A DNA stretch of 64,000 nt. Origin: Spirosoma profusum. Lineage in GTDB: Bacteria > Bacteroidota > Bacteroidia > Cytophagales > Spirosomataceae. Where the stretch lies: NCBI RefSeq assembly GCF_014699005.1, contig NZ_JACWZY010000003.1, forward strand, positions 62,001 to 126,000, read 5' to 3'. The translations under genes and the position numbers were made by a program. The stretch's first letter is position 1; each line of letters begins with the position of its first letter. The notes beneath the pieces were generated by a model, which was not told the origin of the DNA, made no database searches, and saw only the letters and a program-made list of their open reading frames with translations. Below, in pieces: positions 1-8,756 of this stretch.

Positions 1-1560
1 AAGTGGGAACTGGCTCCTAACGGAGATCAATCGTACGTGCGTATTTTATCCTATGTGGCTTTGTTCGTGCTGATTGTGGCAGCCATCAACTACATTAACC
101 TTGCCACTGCACGAGCCGCCCGCCGGGCGCGGGAAGTGGGCGTGCGAAAAGTAGCGGGCGCGCATCGGCAATCGTTAATTGGCCAATTTTTAGGCGAAGG
201 AGTTTTGTTTGCACTAATGGCGGGGCTAATAGCCATTGGATTACTGTTCCTGCTATTGCCATTTTTTAATCAATTCGTTGAAAAACAATTGAGTCTATCG
301 AATCAACAGGGCTGGATGGTTAGTCTGTTCGTCATGCTTCTGGCCAGTGGAACCGGGCTGCTGGCCGGTATCTATCCTGCCCTTGTTCTTTCCTCCTATG
401 AACCCGTTCAGGTATTGAAGGGTCAAAACCTGCCAAGTAGTACGTTCAGTCGGTTACGACAGGGGCTGGTTACCGGTCAGTTTGCTGTGTCGGCAGGACT
501 CATTATTGGTACAATCATCGTTACTCAGCAACTGCATTTTCTGAGAACTAGTCCGCTGGGTTTTGATAAAGAGCAGGTAATGGTATTACCTAACGTTGGC
601 GGTCTGACCAACCTGGATGCACTTCGGCAAGAACTAGTTGCCTTACCAGGCGTTTCCAAAACCGGTGCTGCTTCAGATGCAATTGGCCAAACCAACTCGA
701 CCATGAGTATGGCCCTAAAAGGAACGGATAAAGGCGTAACTGTTAACTTCATAACAGTTGATAACCAGGGGTTAGATGTGCTGGGTATACAGCTCAAGCA
801 AGGGCGACTATTTTCGACTCAGTTTCCTTCTGACTCCACCACCTCACTGCTCGTCAATGAGACTGCCGCCAGACATCTGGATTTAAATCATCCTTTGGGC
901 AGCATCATCAATACGAATTTACAGGGCAATTATCGAACCGTCGTTGGTGTCGTGAAGGATTTTCATTACTCGTCACTTCACCAAACGATCCAACCGTTTG
1001 CTTTTCTGCTTGGTCGGCAGAATTTATCGAATTTGTTGGTCAAACTAAACTCATCCAACGTAGAGGCAACGATTGATGCCATTCAACATAAATGGGACGT
1101 GTTAGTTCCTGGCCGACCCTTCAGCTACTCATTTATAGACGAACGATTTGCCGCCCTGCATCACGCCGACACTCTTTTTGAGCATATTTTTACCGGCATT
1201 ACCCTAATCGCTCTATTGATTGCCTGTTTAGGTCTGTTTGCCCTGGCCACGTTTATGACGGAACGACGGACAAAAGAAATTGGTGTCCGTAAGGTCTTAG
1301 GGGCTTCTGAGCTAAGTATTGTAGCTTTAATAACGCGGGATTTTCTCCAGTTAGTTTTATTGGCTACTCTTCTGGCTTCGCCCGTAGCCTACTATTTTAT
1401 GAGCGGTTGGTTACAGGGATTTGCCTATAAGATTAATATTGAGTGGTGGATGTTTGCTCTGGCGGGTTTGTTGGCCATGGTGATCGCCCTGTTAACCGTG
1501 AGTTACCAAAGTATTAAAGCTGCCTTAATGAATCCGGTCAAAAGCTTACGAAGTGACTAG
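1..1560 (+). CDS. FtsX-like ABC transporter permease, C-terminal part (gene starts before the window)
   Basis: The reading frame is open to base 1, so the start lies outside; 519 residues are visible. They contain an FtsX-type membrane block (helices near residues 18-37, 66-90 and 105-125, with the REVGVRKVAGA loop), a soluble MacB-like periplasmic domain in the middle, and a second FtsX block at the end (helices near 400-420, 447-467 and 482-500) whose loop TKEIGVRKVLGAS repeats the first. This two-block plan is that of the roughly 800-residue permeases common in Cytophagales, which pair with a LolD/MacB-type ATPase. Substrate is unknown; export of lipoproteins, peptides or antibiotics is possible. 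It lies outside the repeat-bounded island described below. The call is firm at family level. Confidence 0.9.
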   Translation, partial: KWELAPNGDQSYVRILSYVALFVLIVAAINYINLATARAARRAREVGVRKVAGAHRQSLIGQFLGEGVLFALMAGLIAIGLLFLLLPFFNQFVEKQLSLSNQQGWMVSLFVMLLASGTGLLAGIYPALVLSSYEPVQVLKGQNLPSSTFSRLRQGLVTGQFAVSAGLIIGTIIVTQQLHFLRTSPLGFDKEQVMVLPNVGGLTNLDALRQELVALPGVSKTGAASDAIGQTNSTMSMALKGTDKGVTVNFITVDNQGLDVLGIQLKQGRLFSTQFPSDSTTSLLVNETAARHLDLNHPLGSIINTNLQGNYRTVVGVVKDFHYSSLHQTIQPFAFLLGRQNLSNLLVKLNSSNVEATIDAIQHKWDVLVPGRPFSYSFIDERFAALHHADTLFEHIFTGITLIALLIACLGLFALATFMTERRTKEIGVRKVLGASELSIVALITRDFLQLVLLATLLASPVAYYFMSGWLQGFAYKINIEWWMFALAGLLAMVIALLTVSYQSIKAALMNPVKSLRSD

Positions 1561-2069
1561 AATATACGACTACCATTCCGGAACCGTATTCATACACGTT
1601 GAGATAGTCTGATAATCGGCACAGTGATTTTGCAAGAACATGCAGCCTATAAATCGGGCCATCTGCAATCAAAACCAATAAAAAAGCCCCGTTTTCATGG
1701 GCTTAGCGTATTTTCTTAGTGATTTGCTACCGACTTGAGTTCAGGTTTCAATTTTAAAGAGAAATTGAAGATTTATTTTATATGTCTAAAAATCAATGAG
1801 TTATAAATTGTAACTACTACTAGGGTACAAATAGAGGTCAAAAGACGCAAAGTATATTCTCTGTATAGAAGATAATTGAAATAGCCACGATTTCTAGGTA
1901 AAAAAATAAAAAAGATGTTTTTGAGCTTACATTTCTTACACATCCTACATAGTTGCCCGCCACTCTTAGGAGCTTTTTTTATTGCCTGATGATTATACCG
2001 AAAAGTAAAAGCGAAATAAAAATGTACTGCTTATCAGCTTGATTTGGTAAAGACTAAATCGCTGAATTT
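1561..2069. other. Non-coding spacer at the left island boundary
   Basis: No convincing gene. It holds the left copy of the msrA-end repeat (1681-1754). Just right of that copy is a short palindrome, TTCAATTT and AAATTGAA around 1747-1770, and then AT-rich sequence running into the fibre gene that starts at 2070. I saw no clear TAnnTTTG promoter before that gene. Confidence 0.6.
1681..1754 (-). repeat. Left direct repeat: orphan copy of the msrA 3' end and terminator (attL-like)
   Basis: It aligns without gaps to 25314-25387 with four mismatches in 74. Read on the minus strand it encodes the last residues of MsrA (LKPELKSVANH and stop), followed by a stem-loop with a T-run. There is no msrA body upstream of it. 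A duplicated gene end in the same orientation, 23.6 kb away, with an integrase remnant inside, is the usual mark left by site-specific integration into a gene's 3' end. On that reading this copy is the original, displaced chromosomal end. Identity was aligned by eye. Confidence 0.8.
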
Positions 2070-3377
2070 ATGAAACCAACTCTTCTACTTATTTGGGCAT
2101 GTGTATTAGTTTATCCTGCCTTGGCTCAGCAAACCCAAAGTATTTACTACACCGCCTCGACCAGTGCTGACGGCAAGTCCAACATAACCCTGGGCCCCTA
2201 TGCGGGTACGGTTGGGGGGACTCATACCGTCACCTTGGGGGCCTTTGCTGGACAAAGCAATAGCGGTATGGCCAATATATTTGTGGGCTATGCCGCAGGT
2301 CTACTAACCACCAGTGGGAGTTATAATGCCTTCCTAGGCTATTATGCGGGTTACACTAATTCCTTTGGGGTGCATAATTCCTTTATGGGGCCTTACGCGG
2401 GATACAGTAATACCACGGGAAGGTATAATTCGTTTATGGGCTCTAATGCGGGCAACTTCAATACCACCGGGGAACAGAATTCCTTTCTGGGGTATTACGC
2501 GGGCGCTTATAATACGAGTGGTGGCAACAACGCCTTTGTGGGTTATGCTGCGGGCTTTCAGAACACAACTGCCACGGCAAATGTATTTGTGGGGGCTCAA
2601 GCTGGTTACAACAATACGACTGCCAGCAACAATGTGTTCATTGGTTATCAGGCGGGCTTAAACAATACTACTGGCGCAGGCAACGTGGTAGTAGGCCCCT
2701 CCTCGGGTACAAGTATAACAACGGGAAGTAATAACCTCATGCTGGGGGCCAACACCCAACCCACTAGTGGGGCTATCCAGAACTCGGTAGCCATTGGCGC
2801 GAATGCCACCGTTGCCTTAAACAACGCCATTGTACTGGGCGACCCCAACAATACCAACATTGCTGTCGGTATTGGGACCAATGCCCCCCAATTCCCGCTT
2901 GACGTTCGCGGCACGATTAACCTACGGAATAACGGTCGGATCAAGTTTGCGCACCTTACTAACTCCATACGCCAGGGAACAACCGATCAATTTCTGACCG
3001 TCAATGAGCAAGGCGAAACAGTACTGGCCCGCAATCAACTTCGTATCAACAGCCCCAGCGAATGGAGTGATAAAGTCTTTGCGCCTACCTACCAGCTACG
3101 TTCACTACCAGCTGTAGCTACTTATGTAGCCCAACACGGCCCTTAACCCGGTGTTCCCTCGGCGGATGAGGTGGTAAAACAAGGTATCGATCTAGTCAAG
3201 ATGAATGCTACGTTGCTGGAAAAAGTGGAGGAATTGACCTTGTATAGCATTCAGCTGGAGAAAGCGAATCAGGAACAAAAGCATGTCAATCATGCTCAAC
3301 AGCAGGAATTGCAGGCTGTAAAACAAAAGCAGGCAGAGTTAGAACGGTTGGTTAATCAACTCCTGAAGCAGAAGTAA
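2070..3377 (+). pseudogene. Secreted fibre/adhesin-like repeat protein, interrupted by one in-frame stop
   Basis: A signal peptide (MKPTLLLIWACVLVYPALAQ) is followed by a long run of 17-residue repeats of the form N-x-F-x-G-x-x-A-G-x-x-N-T-T-x-x-x, the pattern of beta-roll heads in trimeric adhesins and tail fibres. The C-terminal part carries the Bacteroidota fibre module: DVRGTINLRNNG, then SEWSDKVF, PGVPSADEVV and a coiled coil beginning LLEKVEELTLYSI. A TAA at 3144-3146 sits where the paralogues have leucine (HLP), and the frame stays open to 3377, giving 435 codons. A single TTA to TAA change would explain it. It may make a protein without the coiled coil, or be a sequencing error. It is closely related to the fragments at 4221-6483 and related to 23095-24525. 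Confidence 0.8.
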
Positions 3378-3645
3378 GCCACAGTGGTGAAATTGATGAA
3401 AGTGGAAAAAAGTATTTTTCTTCCTATAGCGGATTGACCCTTTGTAGGTTTTGTAGGGTAATCGAGTGCGCGTTTTTAGAAAATAACGGAAACACAGTGA
3501 TTGAGCCGTGTAATCAGGCATTAATCCAGAATAACTACGAACTTATGCCGAAAAATGCCTAGGTATGCACCAATTAACCACAGTGAGTTTAAGGTAAGCA
3601 CCCTAGCCATGTTACGACAGACAGATGAAATATAGAAAAGAGATT

Positions 3646-4050
3646 ATGAGTCGTGAGTTCACCAAACACCTACTCGACTTTAAAAGCAAAAACAGCAGCT
3701 TACATCTTGTTATCCATCATTTTAAAGGGCCAGACAAAGGAGGCCCGCATGATCACCCCTTTCGCTTCCGAACACACATTCTTAAGGGTAGCTATACCGA
3801 ACGGGTTTATTTCCATGCGCCTGATGGTCAGTGGAGCTTCGAGGACATTGAGCGAAAAGCAGATACCACCCATGTTGTTGAAGCGGAATGTATACACGAA
3901 ATAATCCACCTGCCCGAAGGGGATTGCTGGACGGTTATTCAGCCCGAGCAAAAGGTACGGGAGCCGGGTTTCTGGCGATTCAAGCCAGACGGCATCTGGT
4001 TTAGACAATGGAACGGTAAGTGGCAACCATTTGTAGGCGCCGAGGTATGA
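3646..4050 (+). CDS. Cupin-like small protein
   Basis: The protein has about 134 residues from ATG 3646, preceded by AAAAGAG; an upstream in-frame ATG at 3625 adds seven residues. The pattern GGPHDHPFRFRTHILKGSYTE, then a second histidine near HEIIHLPEG and the tail REPGFWRF, resembles single-domain cupins that bind a metal through H-x-H and a later His. Small proteins of this look are common in phages and Bacteroidota accessory DNA. No substrate can be named. Its stop overlaps the start of the next gene in an ATGA arrangement, so the two are probably translated together. Confidence is good that it is real and moderate for the cupin fold. Confidence 0.65.
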   Translation: MSREFTKHLLDFKSKNSSLHLVIHHFKGPDKGGPHDHPFRFRTHILKGSYTERVYFHAPDGQWSFEDIERKADTTHVVEAECIHEIIHLPEGDCWTVIQPEQKVREPGFWRFKPDGIWFRQWNGKWQPFVGAEV

Positions 4051-4235
4051 TCACACACGACCTACTACTTGAGCTTGGCTTCGAGTCAGTTCCTAACCGC
4101 CTGCAAGCCTACCATTATAAAGGTGTCATCGGCTGGCTAAACGTGGAGGTAGGTACATTCCATTTTGACGGCTATGCGACTTCCATCATCACGCAAAACG
4201 ACCTGCGCTTTCTGATGTGGCTAATCGATTACTAG
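4047..4235 (+). CDS. Small hypothetical protein coupled to the cupin-like gene
   Basis: It encodes 62 residues from ATG 4047, whose first bases overlap the preceding TGA (ATGA), a classic coupling arrangement. The sequence starts MITHDLLLELGFESVPNRL and ends in DLRFLMWLIDY. No domain is recognised. The LLLELGFE opening and aromatic-rich beta-like middle resemble small proteins of unknown function found in phages and mobile DNA, but this is only an impression. It meets the decayed fibre gene tail to tail, overlapping it by 15 bases. Confidence 0.5.
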   Translation: MITHDLLLELGFESVPNRLQAYHYKGVIGWLNVEVGTFHFDGYATSIITQNDLRFLMWLIDY

Positions 4236-4932
4236 CAGGATGATACGTTTACGACTTATCCGAGTCATTTGAATTAAAACTCTCCACCAGACCAGTCCCA
4301 TGAAAATTGGGAGACAAGAAAGGTGTTCGGCTGAAGCAACGTTGGGTAAATGACCATATTGCTGGATATGATTTTCAACATCAGCTAGTGGACTGAGTAC
4401 GTATCCTTTTGTAAAAACTTTATCACTCCACTGAGTCACGTTATCAATCCGCAAGCGATGCTTAGCCAGTACGGTTTCACCTTGTTCGTTGACGGTTAAG
4501 AACTGGTCTTTAGTGCCGTTGTGGATGGGATTACTCAAGTGCGCGAATTTGATCTTGCCATTGTTGCGCAGGTTAATTGTACCTCGTACATCCAGGGGGA
4601 ATTGAGGAGAATCTGTGCCGATGCCAAAGGCGATACTGGTATTGGTGAGATCACCCAATACAATAGCGTTATTCAAGGCAACTTTGCCATTGGCGCCAAT
4701 GGCAACCGCATTTTGGATACTACCACCGGTGGTCTGGGCATTGGCTCCAACCATCACGTTATTGCTGCCGGTGGTAATCACCGTGTCCGATTGAGGGCCA
4801 ATCAAAATATTGTTACTGCCCGTGGTATTGTTTTCCCCAGCTCCAGAACCCAGGAAGGTATTATTCGTGCCGGTTGAGGTATTGTAACCAGCTCCACTGC
4901 CTATAAAGGTATTGAAAGCACCATTTTCATTA
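4221..4932 (-). pseudogene. 3' half of a broken fibre/adhesin-like gene
   Basis: Read leftwards from 4932 this continues the 17-residue repeats (FNTFIGSGAGY, NNTFLGSGAGE) and the conserved module DVRGTINLRNNGKIKFAHL, NEQGETVLAK and QWSDKVF, very like the gene at 2070-3377. Similarity stops right after HLPNVASAEHL. The expected LLEKVEELTLY coiled coil is missing and is replaced by about 25 unrelated residues before the stop, so the 3' end is truncated. On the right the repeats run straight into the IS5-family element. Its 5' half is at 6071-6483. Confidence 0.8.
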
Positions 4933-5878
4933 GAAACTATTTGAAAATGGTTAATTGAGCCTTCTGAGCATCATGGGTAACATGGATATGTACAAGGTGG
5001 ACTCGCTATTACGAGTCAATTTTTCGTAATCTTTTAATAAACGACGATGGAAGCTTAGCCAGGAAAAGCTCCGCTCAACTACCCAACGACGAGGTAGTAA
5101 GACGAATTTGTGCTTGGAATCGCTCCGCTTAACAACTTCCCACAGCCAGCCCGTTAAAGTAGCGATCCAATCGTAGAGATCATCACCACTATAACCCGCA
5201 TCGACCCAGACTAGCTCTAACTTCCCGCATAATTCTTTGAGCAAACAATTAGCCCAAATTTTCTCAATCAACAATTTGGCTCCTGCTTTTTGTGAGACAC
5301 TGGCGGCCACTACTTTGACGGCCAATAATAACCCTAAGGTATTTACCAGAATGAATCGTTTATGCCCCTTGACTAGTTTGCCTGCGTCGAAACCACCTTC
5401 TTCTCCACCGATCTGGGTGGTCTTAATACTCTGGGAGTCAATGGCTGAAGCGGTTGGCCGTTTCTTACGCCCCGTTTTCTTATGCACTTTGGTAACTAGT
5501 TTAACATGAATCTCTTGCCAATAGCCTGCTTTGCTCCACGAATTGTAGTAATGGTAGACACTCTTGTAGTTGGGATAATCATTGGGTAGCACCGCCCACG
5601 AACACCCACTCCGCATCACATACAAGATGGCATTGATGACTTGGCGCAAATCCAGCGGATTTCGCCCTGGCCCCTGGGCTTGTTTTTTAGGTTGAGGCAC
5701 GAGCTTTTTCAACTGTTTCCATTGCTGATTGCTCAATTCGTGGGGGTACTTCTTGGCGGTTTTATGTTTAGTTTTGCAGGTAGGCATCCTAGAGGAGATA
5801 TTTTGGAGTTTGGTCGCTACAAAATTCCCTTTTTATTGGATGCCTTTTTCTATCTCAATATGGTTTTCAGACAGTCTC
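4933..5878 (-). mobile_element. IS5-family insertion sequence (about 946 bp)
   Basis: It is bounded by imperfect inverted repeats of about 15 bases: GAAACTATTTGAAAA at 4933-4947 and, on the other strand, GAGACTGTCTGAAAA ending at 5864-5878 (12 of 15 identical). Size and single transposase match the IS1031/ISL2-type branch of IS5. The bases just outside are TTA on the left and TCA on the right, so no clean target duplication is visible. It lies inside the fibre gene that reads leftwards from 6483. Confidence 0.7.
4951..5787 (-). CDS. IS5-family DDE transposase
   Basis: This uninterrupted 278-residue protein has the IS5 layout: an N-terminal helical DUF4096-type region (ELSNQQWKQLKKLVP, then ILYVMRSGCSWAVLPNDYP), followed by the DDE nuclease domain with the first Asp in AIDSQSIKTT (near residue 117), the second in LVWVDAGYSG (near 197) and the Glu in RRWVVERSFSWL (near 239). 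Length and motifs are normal, so the enzyme could still be active, unlike most genes around it. Confidence 0.9.
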   Translation of the reverse strand: MPTCKTKHKTAKKYPHELSNQQWKQLKKLVPQPKKQAQGPGRNPLDLRQVINAILYVMRSGCSWAVLPNDYPNYKSVYHYYNSWSKAGYWQEIHVKLVTKVHKKTGRKKRPTASAIDSQSIKTTQIGGEEGGFDAGKLVKGHKRFILVNTLGLLLAVKVVAASVSQKAGAKLLIEKIWANCLLKELCGKLELVWVDAGYSGDDLYDWIATLTGWLWEVVKRSDSKHKFVLLPRRWVVERSFSWLSFHRRLLKDYEKLTRNSESTLYISMLPMMLRRLN

Positions 5879-6070
5879 TCAGCTTGACTTTAACCTTTCG
5901 AGAATGCCCTAAATTGGCTTGTATAGGCCTAAATACGTACTTGCTAAATTTTTGAATACCCTCATTCTAGAGCAGATGTTCAAAAATAAATCACCAACGT
6001 GTCCTATCCATCCAGGAAACGGCTATAAGCATTTTTCAAACAGCTAAAGCGAGCTTAGATAATCCAGCAC
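5879..6070. other. Unexplained spacer between the IS end and the fibre-gene 5' fragment
   Basis: About 190 bases lie between the right inverted repeat of the IS and the point where 17-residue repeats resume. They do not encode repeats in any frame I read and have no visible second transposase. They may be a remnant of an older insertion, a deletion scar, or a sign that the true IS end is further right. Confidence 0.4.
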
Positions 6071-6483
6071 GATCGTCTATGAAAGCATTGTAGGAACCGG
6101 TTGTGTTAAGGTAACCAGCCTGATTGCCCAGAAAGGCAGCTGTATTGGTGTAACCCGCCTGATAACCCACAAAGCTGTTACTAGAAGCGGTAGTATTGTT
6201 ATAACCTGCCATATAGCCAAGGAAAGCATTGTTTCCTCCGAGGTGGTTAGCGTTCCCGCTCCATATCCCACAAACACGTTACCGGTAGCCGTATTGTATT
6301 GCCCGGCAAAAGCGCCCAAGGTGACCGTCTTCGAGCCACCGCTTGTGCCCGTATAGGGGCCAGGGTTATATTGGACTTGCCGTCAGCACTAGTAGATGAG
6401 GTGTAGTAAATACTTTGGGTTTGCTGAGCCCGTACAGGTAAAGCAAGGGCGGCTGCTAAGAGCAAAGGAAGACTTGATTTCAT
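6071..6483 (-). pseudogene. 5' fragment of the broken fibre/adhesin-like gene, multiply frameshifted
   Basis: It starts at ATG 6483 with a signal peptide (MKSSLPLLLAAALALPVRAQ) and the segment QTQSIYYTSSTSADGKSNIT, almost identical to the start of the gene at 2070. The frame then shifts at least twice: repeats continue in a second frame (MGAFAGQYNTATGNVFVGYG) and then in a third (GNQAGYLNTTGSYNAFI). It loses similarity near 6076. Together with 4221-4932 it is one dead gene disrupted by about 1.14 kb of inserted DNA. Confidence 0.75.
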
Positions 6484-6525
6484 AGCATAAACGATTGGTA
6501 AGAAGAGTCGGGTGCATCTTAACAA

Positions 6526-6989
6526 ATGTACATAAATACCTCATATTCATCAGTAGTGAATGAGTAAATGGCACATGAACTGACCGAATAACAAAAAACG
6601 CCAGCCACAATAGAGCCAGCGTTTCGTGTATCCTTAGAGTTCTTTCGCCTTAATTCAGCCTGCGCACATGATTGTAATGCTCGGCTGAAAAAGCTACATG
6701 CGGTCGGGTTCGGGTACATGATGCATAAAGCAAGTAGCAACTATTCCGAGATAGTCTCGCACCTCAACAGTTCAGGATTCAAAATAGCGCTTTTTTGCCA
6801 GTTCCAGACTACTCAGGTAATGCGACTGCTTCAGCGCAGAGAGGCTGCATAGTTTGAATGTACGTCAGAAGTACATTAAGAATTATACACTGCACGGCTA
6901 TAAACGACCTACAAAAGAGATAGCTTAAAAAATATCTTTGCCGTTTTCGCCGGCAACGAAGTACCTGCATAATTCGCTTCAAATAGCTA
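6526..6989. other. Spacer without a recognised gene
   Basis: The short open frames here have no recognisable protein character. A weak stem (AACGC and GCGTT around 6596-6625) next to an A/T run might act as a terminator for leftward transcription, but pairing inside it is poor. I see nothing else. Confidence 0.4.
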
Positions 6990-8756
6990 TTATTTTTCAA
7001 CGAGATCGCAATCCGTAACCAAGCCGTCGGAGGTCAGATGGACGAGTATATAGGTGTCCGGCTGATTGGACTTCAATTGGTAAGTTACTATTTCGCTTAC
7101 GTCGCTTTCATGGCGTTGAATTCCCCGGCCTGCGACGTTTTCTGAATGAATAAAAGTTAATGATTTCAACGTTCCCGGATCTCGCATTCCTCCTGCAAAA
7201 TCACGTTTGGCTCCCAAAGTGAGGCCTGATGCTTCTTCTAATAGTTTACCCCCTTTTACCATAGCCTGCAAAGCAGCCATGATTTTAGGTGTGCGTGACG
7301 GATCAGGATCGGCATTGGTTTTATGGGCATCGGCAAGCGGCCCAATACGTGGTATGGTTCGCTCATACCTTTGATCATTGTCTTGAAGCCTGAAGCCAGT
7401 CACATTTCCATTAGCGTCGGGAATGAAGGTTACAGAAACATTGCGGTCAGTAGATGTAAACTTATTAGTAGCGACGGGCACAAATTCTTCATCAACAAAA
7501 CCATCTTCTATTGTAAAAAGTCGCTGATTATCAGCGTCAAAAGTGACAATTCGATTATTTGCTAATTCATATCGACCTTCGAAAGCCGTTAACGTTTTGG
7601 AATCCACATCTACCGCGGCCGGTTTAGCGGTCTTTACAAGAAATCCATCCCAGTGGTAATAGTCAGCGATAAAATCAACAATCCTACCCATCATATGCGA
7701 GTTATCAGTCGCATTGATCATGATCACAATGCCTTGTCCTTTGTCCACACTAGCGGTAAGTAACGCATCAAAACCCTCGTCGCGCCCAGTGTGACCGAAG
7801 CGGAGCGTAGAACTGTCACCCTGCAAAAAAACGCCAAGTCCATCCCTGTTTTTCTGATCTGTCAACATTTGGCGGGTTATGGACTGGGATAATACACTTC
7901 CTGATTTTCCAGCATAAGCATTCTGAATACTAATCGCGAATCGAGCTAGATCGGACGGCGTAGTCCACAATCCCGCTGCTGCCATCTCAGGATAAATGTG
8001 CCAGCGACCCTCCACTAAACTTCGATTGTTGTAGTGACCGGTTGCCGTCAATTTTGCCAGTTCTGGAGGTAAAGGTTGTTGGTAGGTACTGTTTTTCATG
8101 CCAAGTGGCGAAAGCACCTTATTTTTCATGAATTCCGGAAAAACAGCGCCAGTTACATCCACCATCAGTTGTTGCATGACGGTATAACCGCCACCTGAAT
8201 ACCTCCAGCGAGAGCCCGGAACAAAGTCTACGCGAACCGGTGGTGTATTGGCTGGGGCTGTCCCATCCAGAATCTGAACTATCGAAGGGATCTTCGCGCC
8301 CACAGGGTATCCCGGGAATCCGTGCACTGTAAGACCGGTAGTATGACTGAGTATCCCGCGCAGTGTAACCTTTTTGTCATTTGTAAATTCATTATCAGGA
8401 ACTTTCCAACTTTTAAGTTTTACGTTAACACTCTCATCCAGAAGAAGTTTGTTATGTTCAACAAGATACAGAGCGCCCATAGCCGCAACCGATTTACTAA
8501 CCGAGCCTGCCTGAAACAAGGTGTTCGTCGTGACAGGCACCTTTCCATCCTTATCAATAAATCCATATGACTGAGCCTTCAAGATTTTTCCGTCCTGAAT
8601 GATAGCTAGGGACAAACCGGGAATACCACGCTTCTGCATTTGGCTCCGAATAAAATCGTCCAGATCATCCGCGTGGACGTGAAATACAACTATTAGAAAG
8701 GAAAGAATCAGAAAAAGGCGTTGGTTTTTCGTGGATGGTTTGGTCGAAATGGTCAT
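6990..8756 (-). CDS. Serine hydrolase of the beta-lactamase/class C family, secreted
   Basis: The protein has 588 residues with an N-terminal hydrophobic export signal (LFLILSFLIVVFHVHA). The beta-lactamase-type domain (about residues 32-370) shows the three catalytic motifs: SVSK at 85-88 (nucleophile Ser85), YSG at 186-188 and HTG at 322-324. About 200 further residues form a C-terminal extension with a lipocalin-like beta region (LTAFEGRYELANNRIVTF), as in many Bacteroidota serine hydrolases. Members act as D-aminopeptidases, esterases or peptidoglycan enzymes, and only some hydrolyse beta-lactams, so resistance should not be assumed. It is one of the few intact genes in this stretch. Confidence 0.85.
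   Translation of the reverse strand: MTISTKPSTKNQRLFLILSFLIVVFHVHADDLDDFIRSQMQKRGIPGLSLAIIQDGKILKAQSYGFIDKDGKVPVTTNTLFQAGSVSKSVAAMGALYLVEHNKLLLDESVNVKLKSWKVPDNEFTNDKKVTLRGILSHTTGLTVHGFPGYPVGAKIPSIVQILDGTAPANTPPVRVDFVPGSRWRYSGGGYTVMQQLMVDVTGAVFPEFMKNKVLSPLGMKNSTYQQPLPPELAKLTATGHYNNRSLVEGRWHIYPEMAAAGLWTTPSDLARFAISIQNAYAGKSGSVLSQSITRQMLTDQKNRDGLGVFLQGDSSTLRFGHTGRDEGFDALLTASVDKGQGIVIMINATDNSHMMGRIVDFIADYYHWDGFLVKTAKPAAVDVDSKTLTAFEGRYELANNRIVTFDADNQRLFTIEDGFVDEEFVPVATNKFTSTDRNVSVTFIPDANGNVTGFRLQDNDQRYERTIPRIGPLADAHKTNADPDPSRTPKIMAALQAMVKGGKLLEEASGLTLGAKRDFAGGMRDPGTLKSLTFIHSENVAGRGIQRHESDVSEIVTYQLKSNQPDTYILVHLTSDGLVTDCDLVEK

Noticed and set aside
2070..2800. Short regular 51-base repeats as a CRISPR array
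   Set aside because: The repeats are coding, vary at each copy, have no spacers, and no cas gene is nearby.
6990..8756. Beta-lactam resistance gene
   Set aside because: The three motifs are shared by many peptidases and esterases; nothing here points to beta-lactam hydrolysis.
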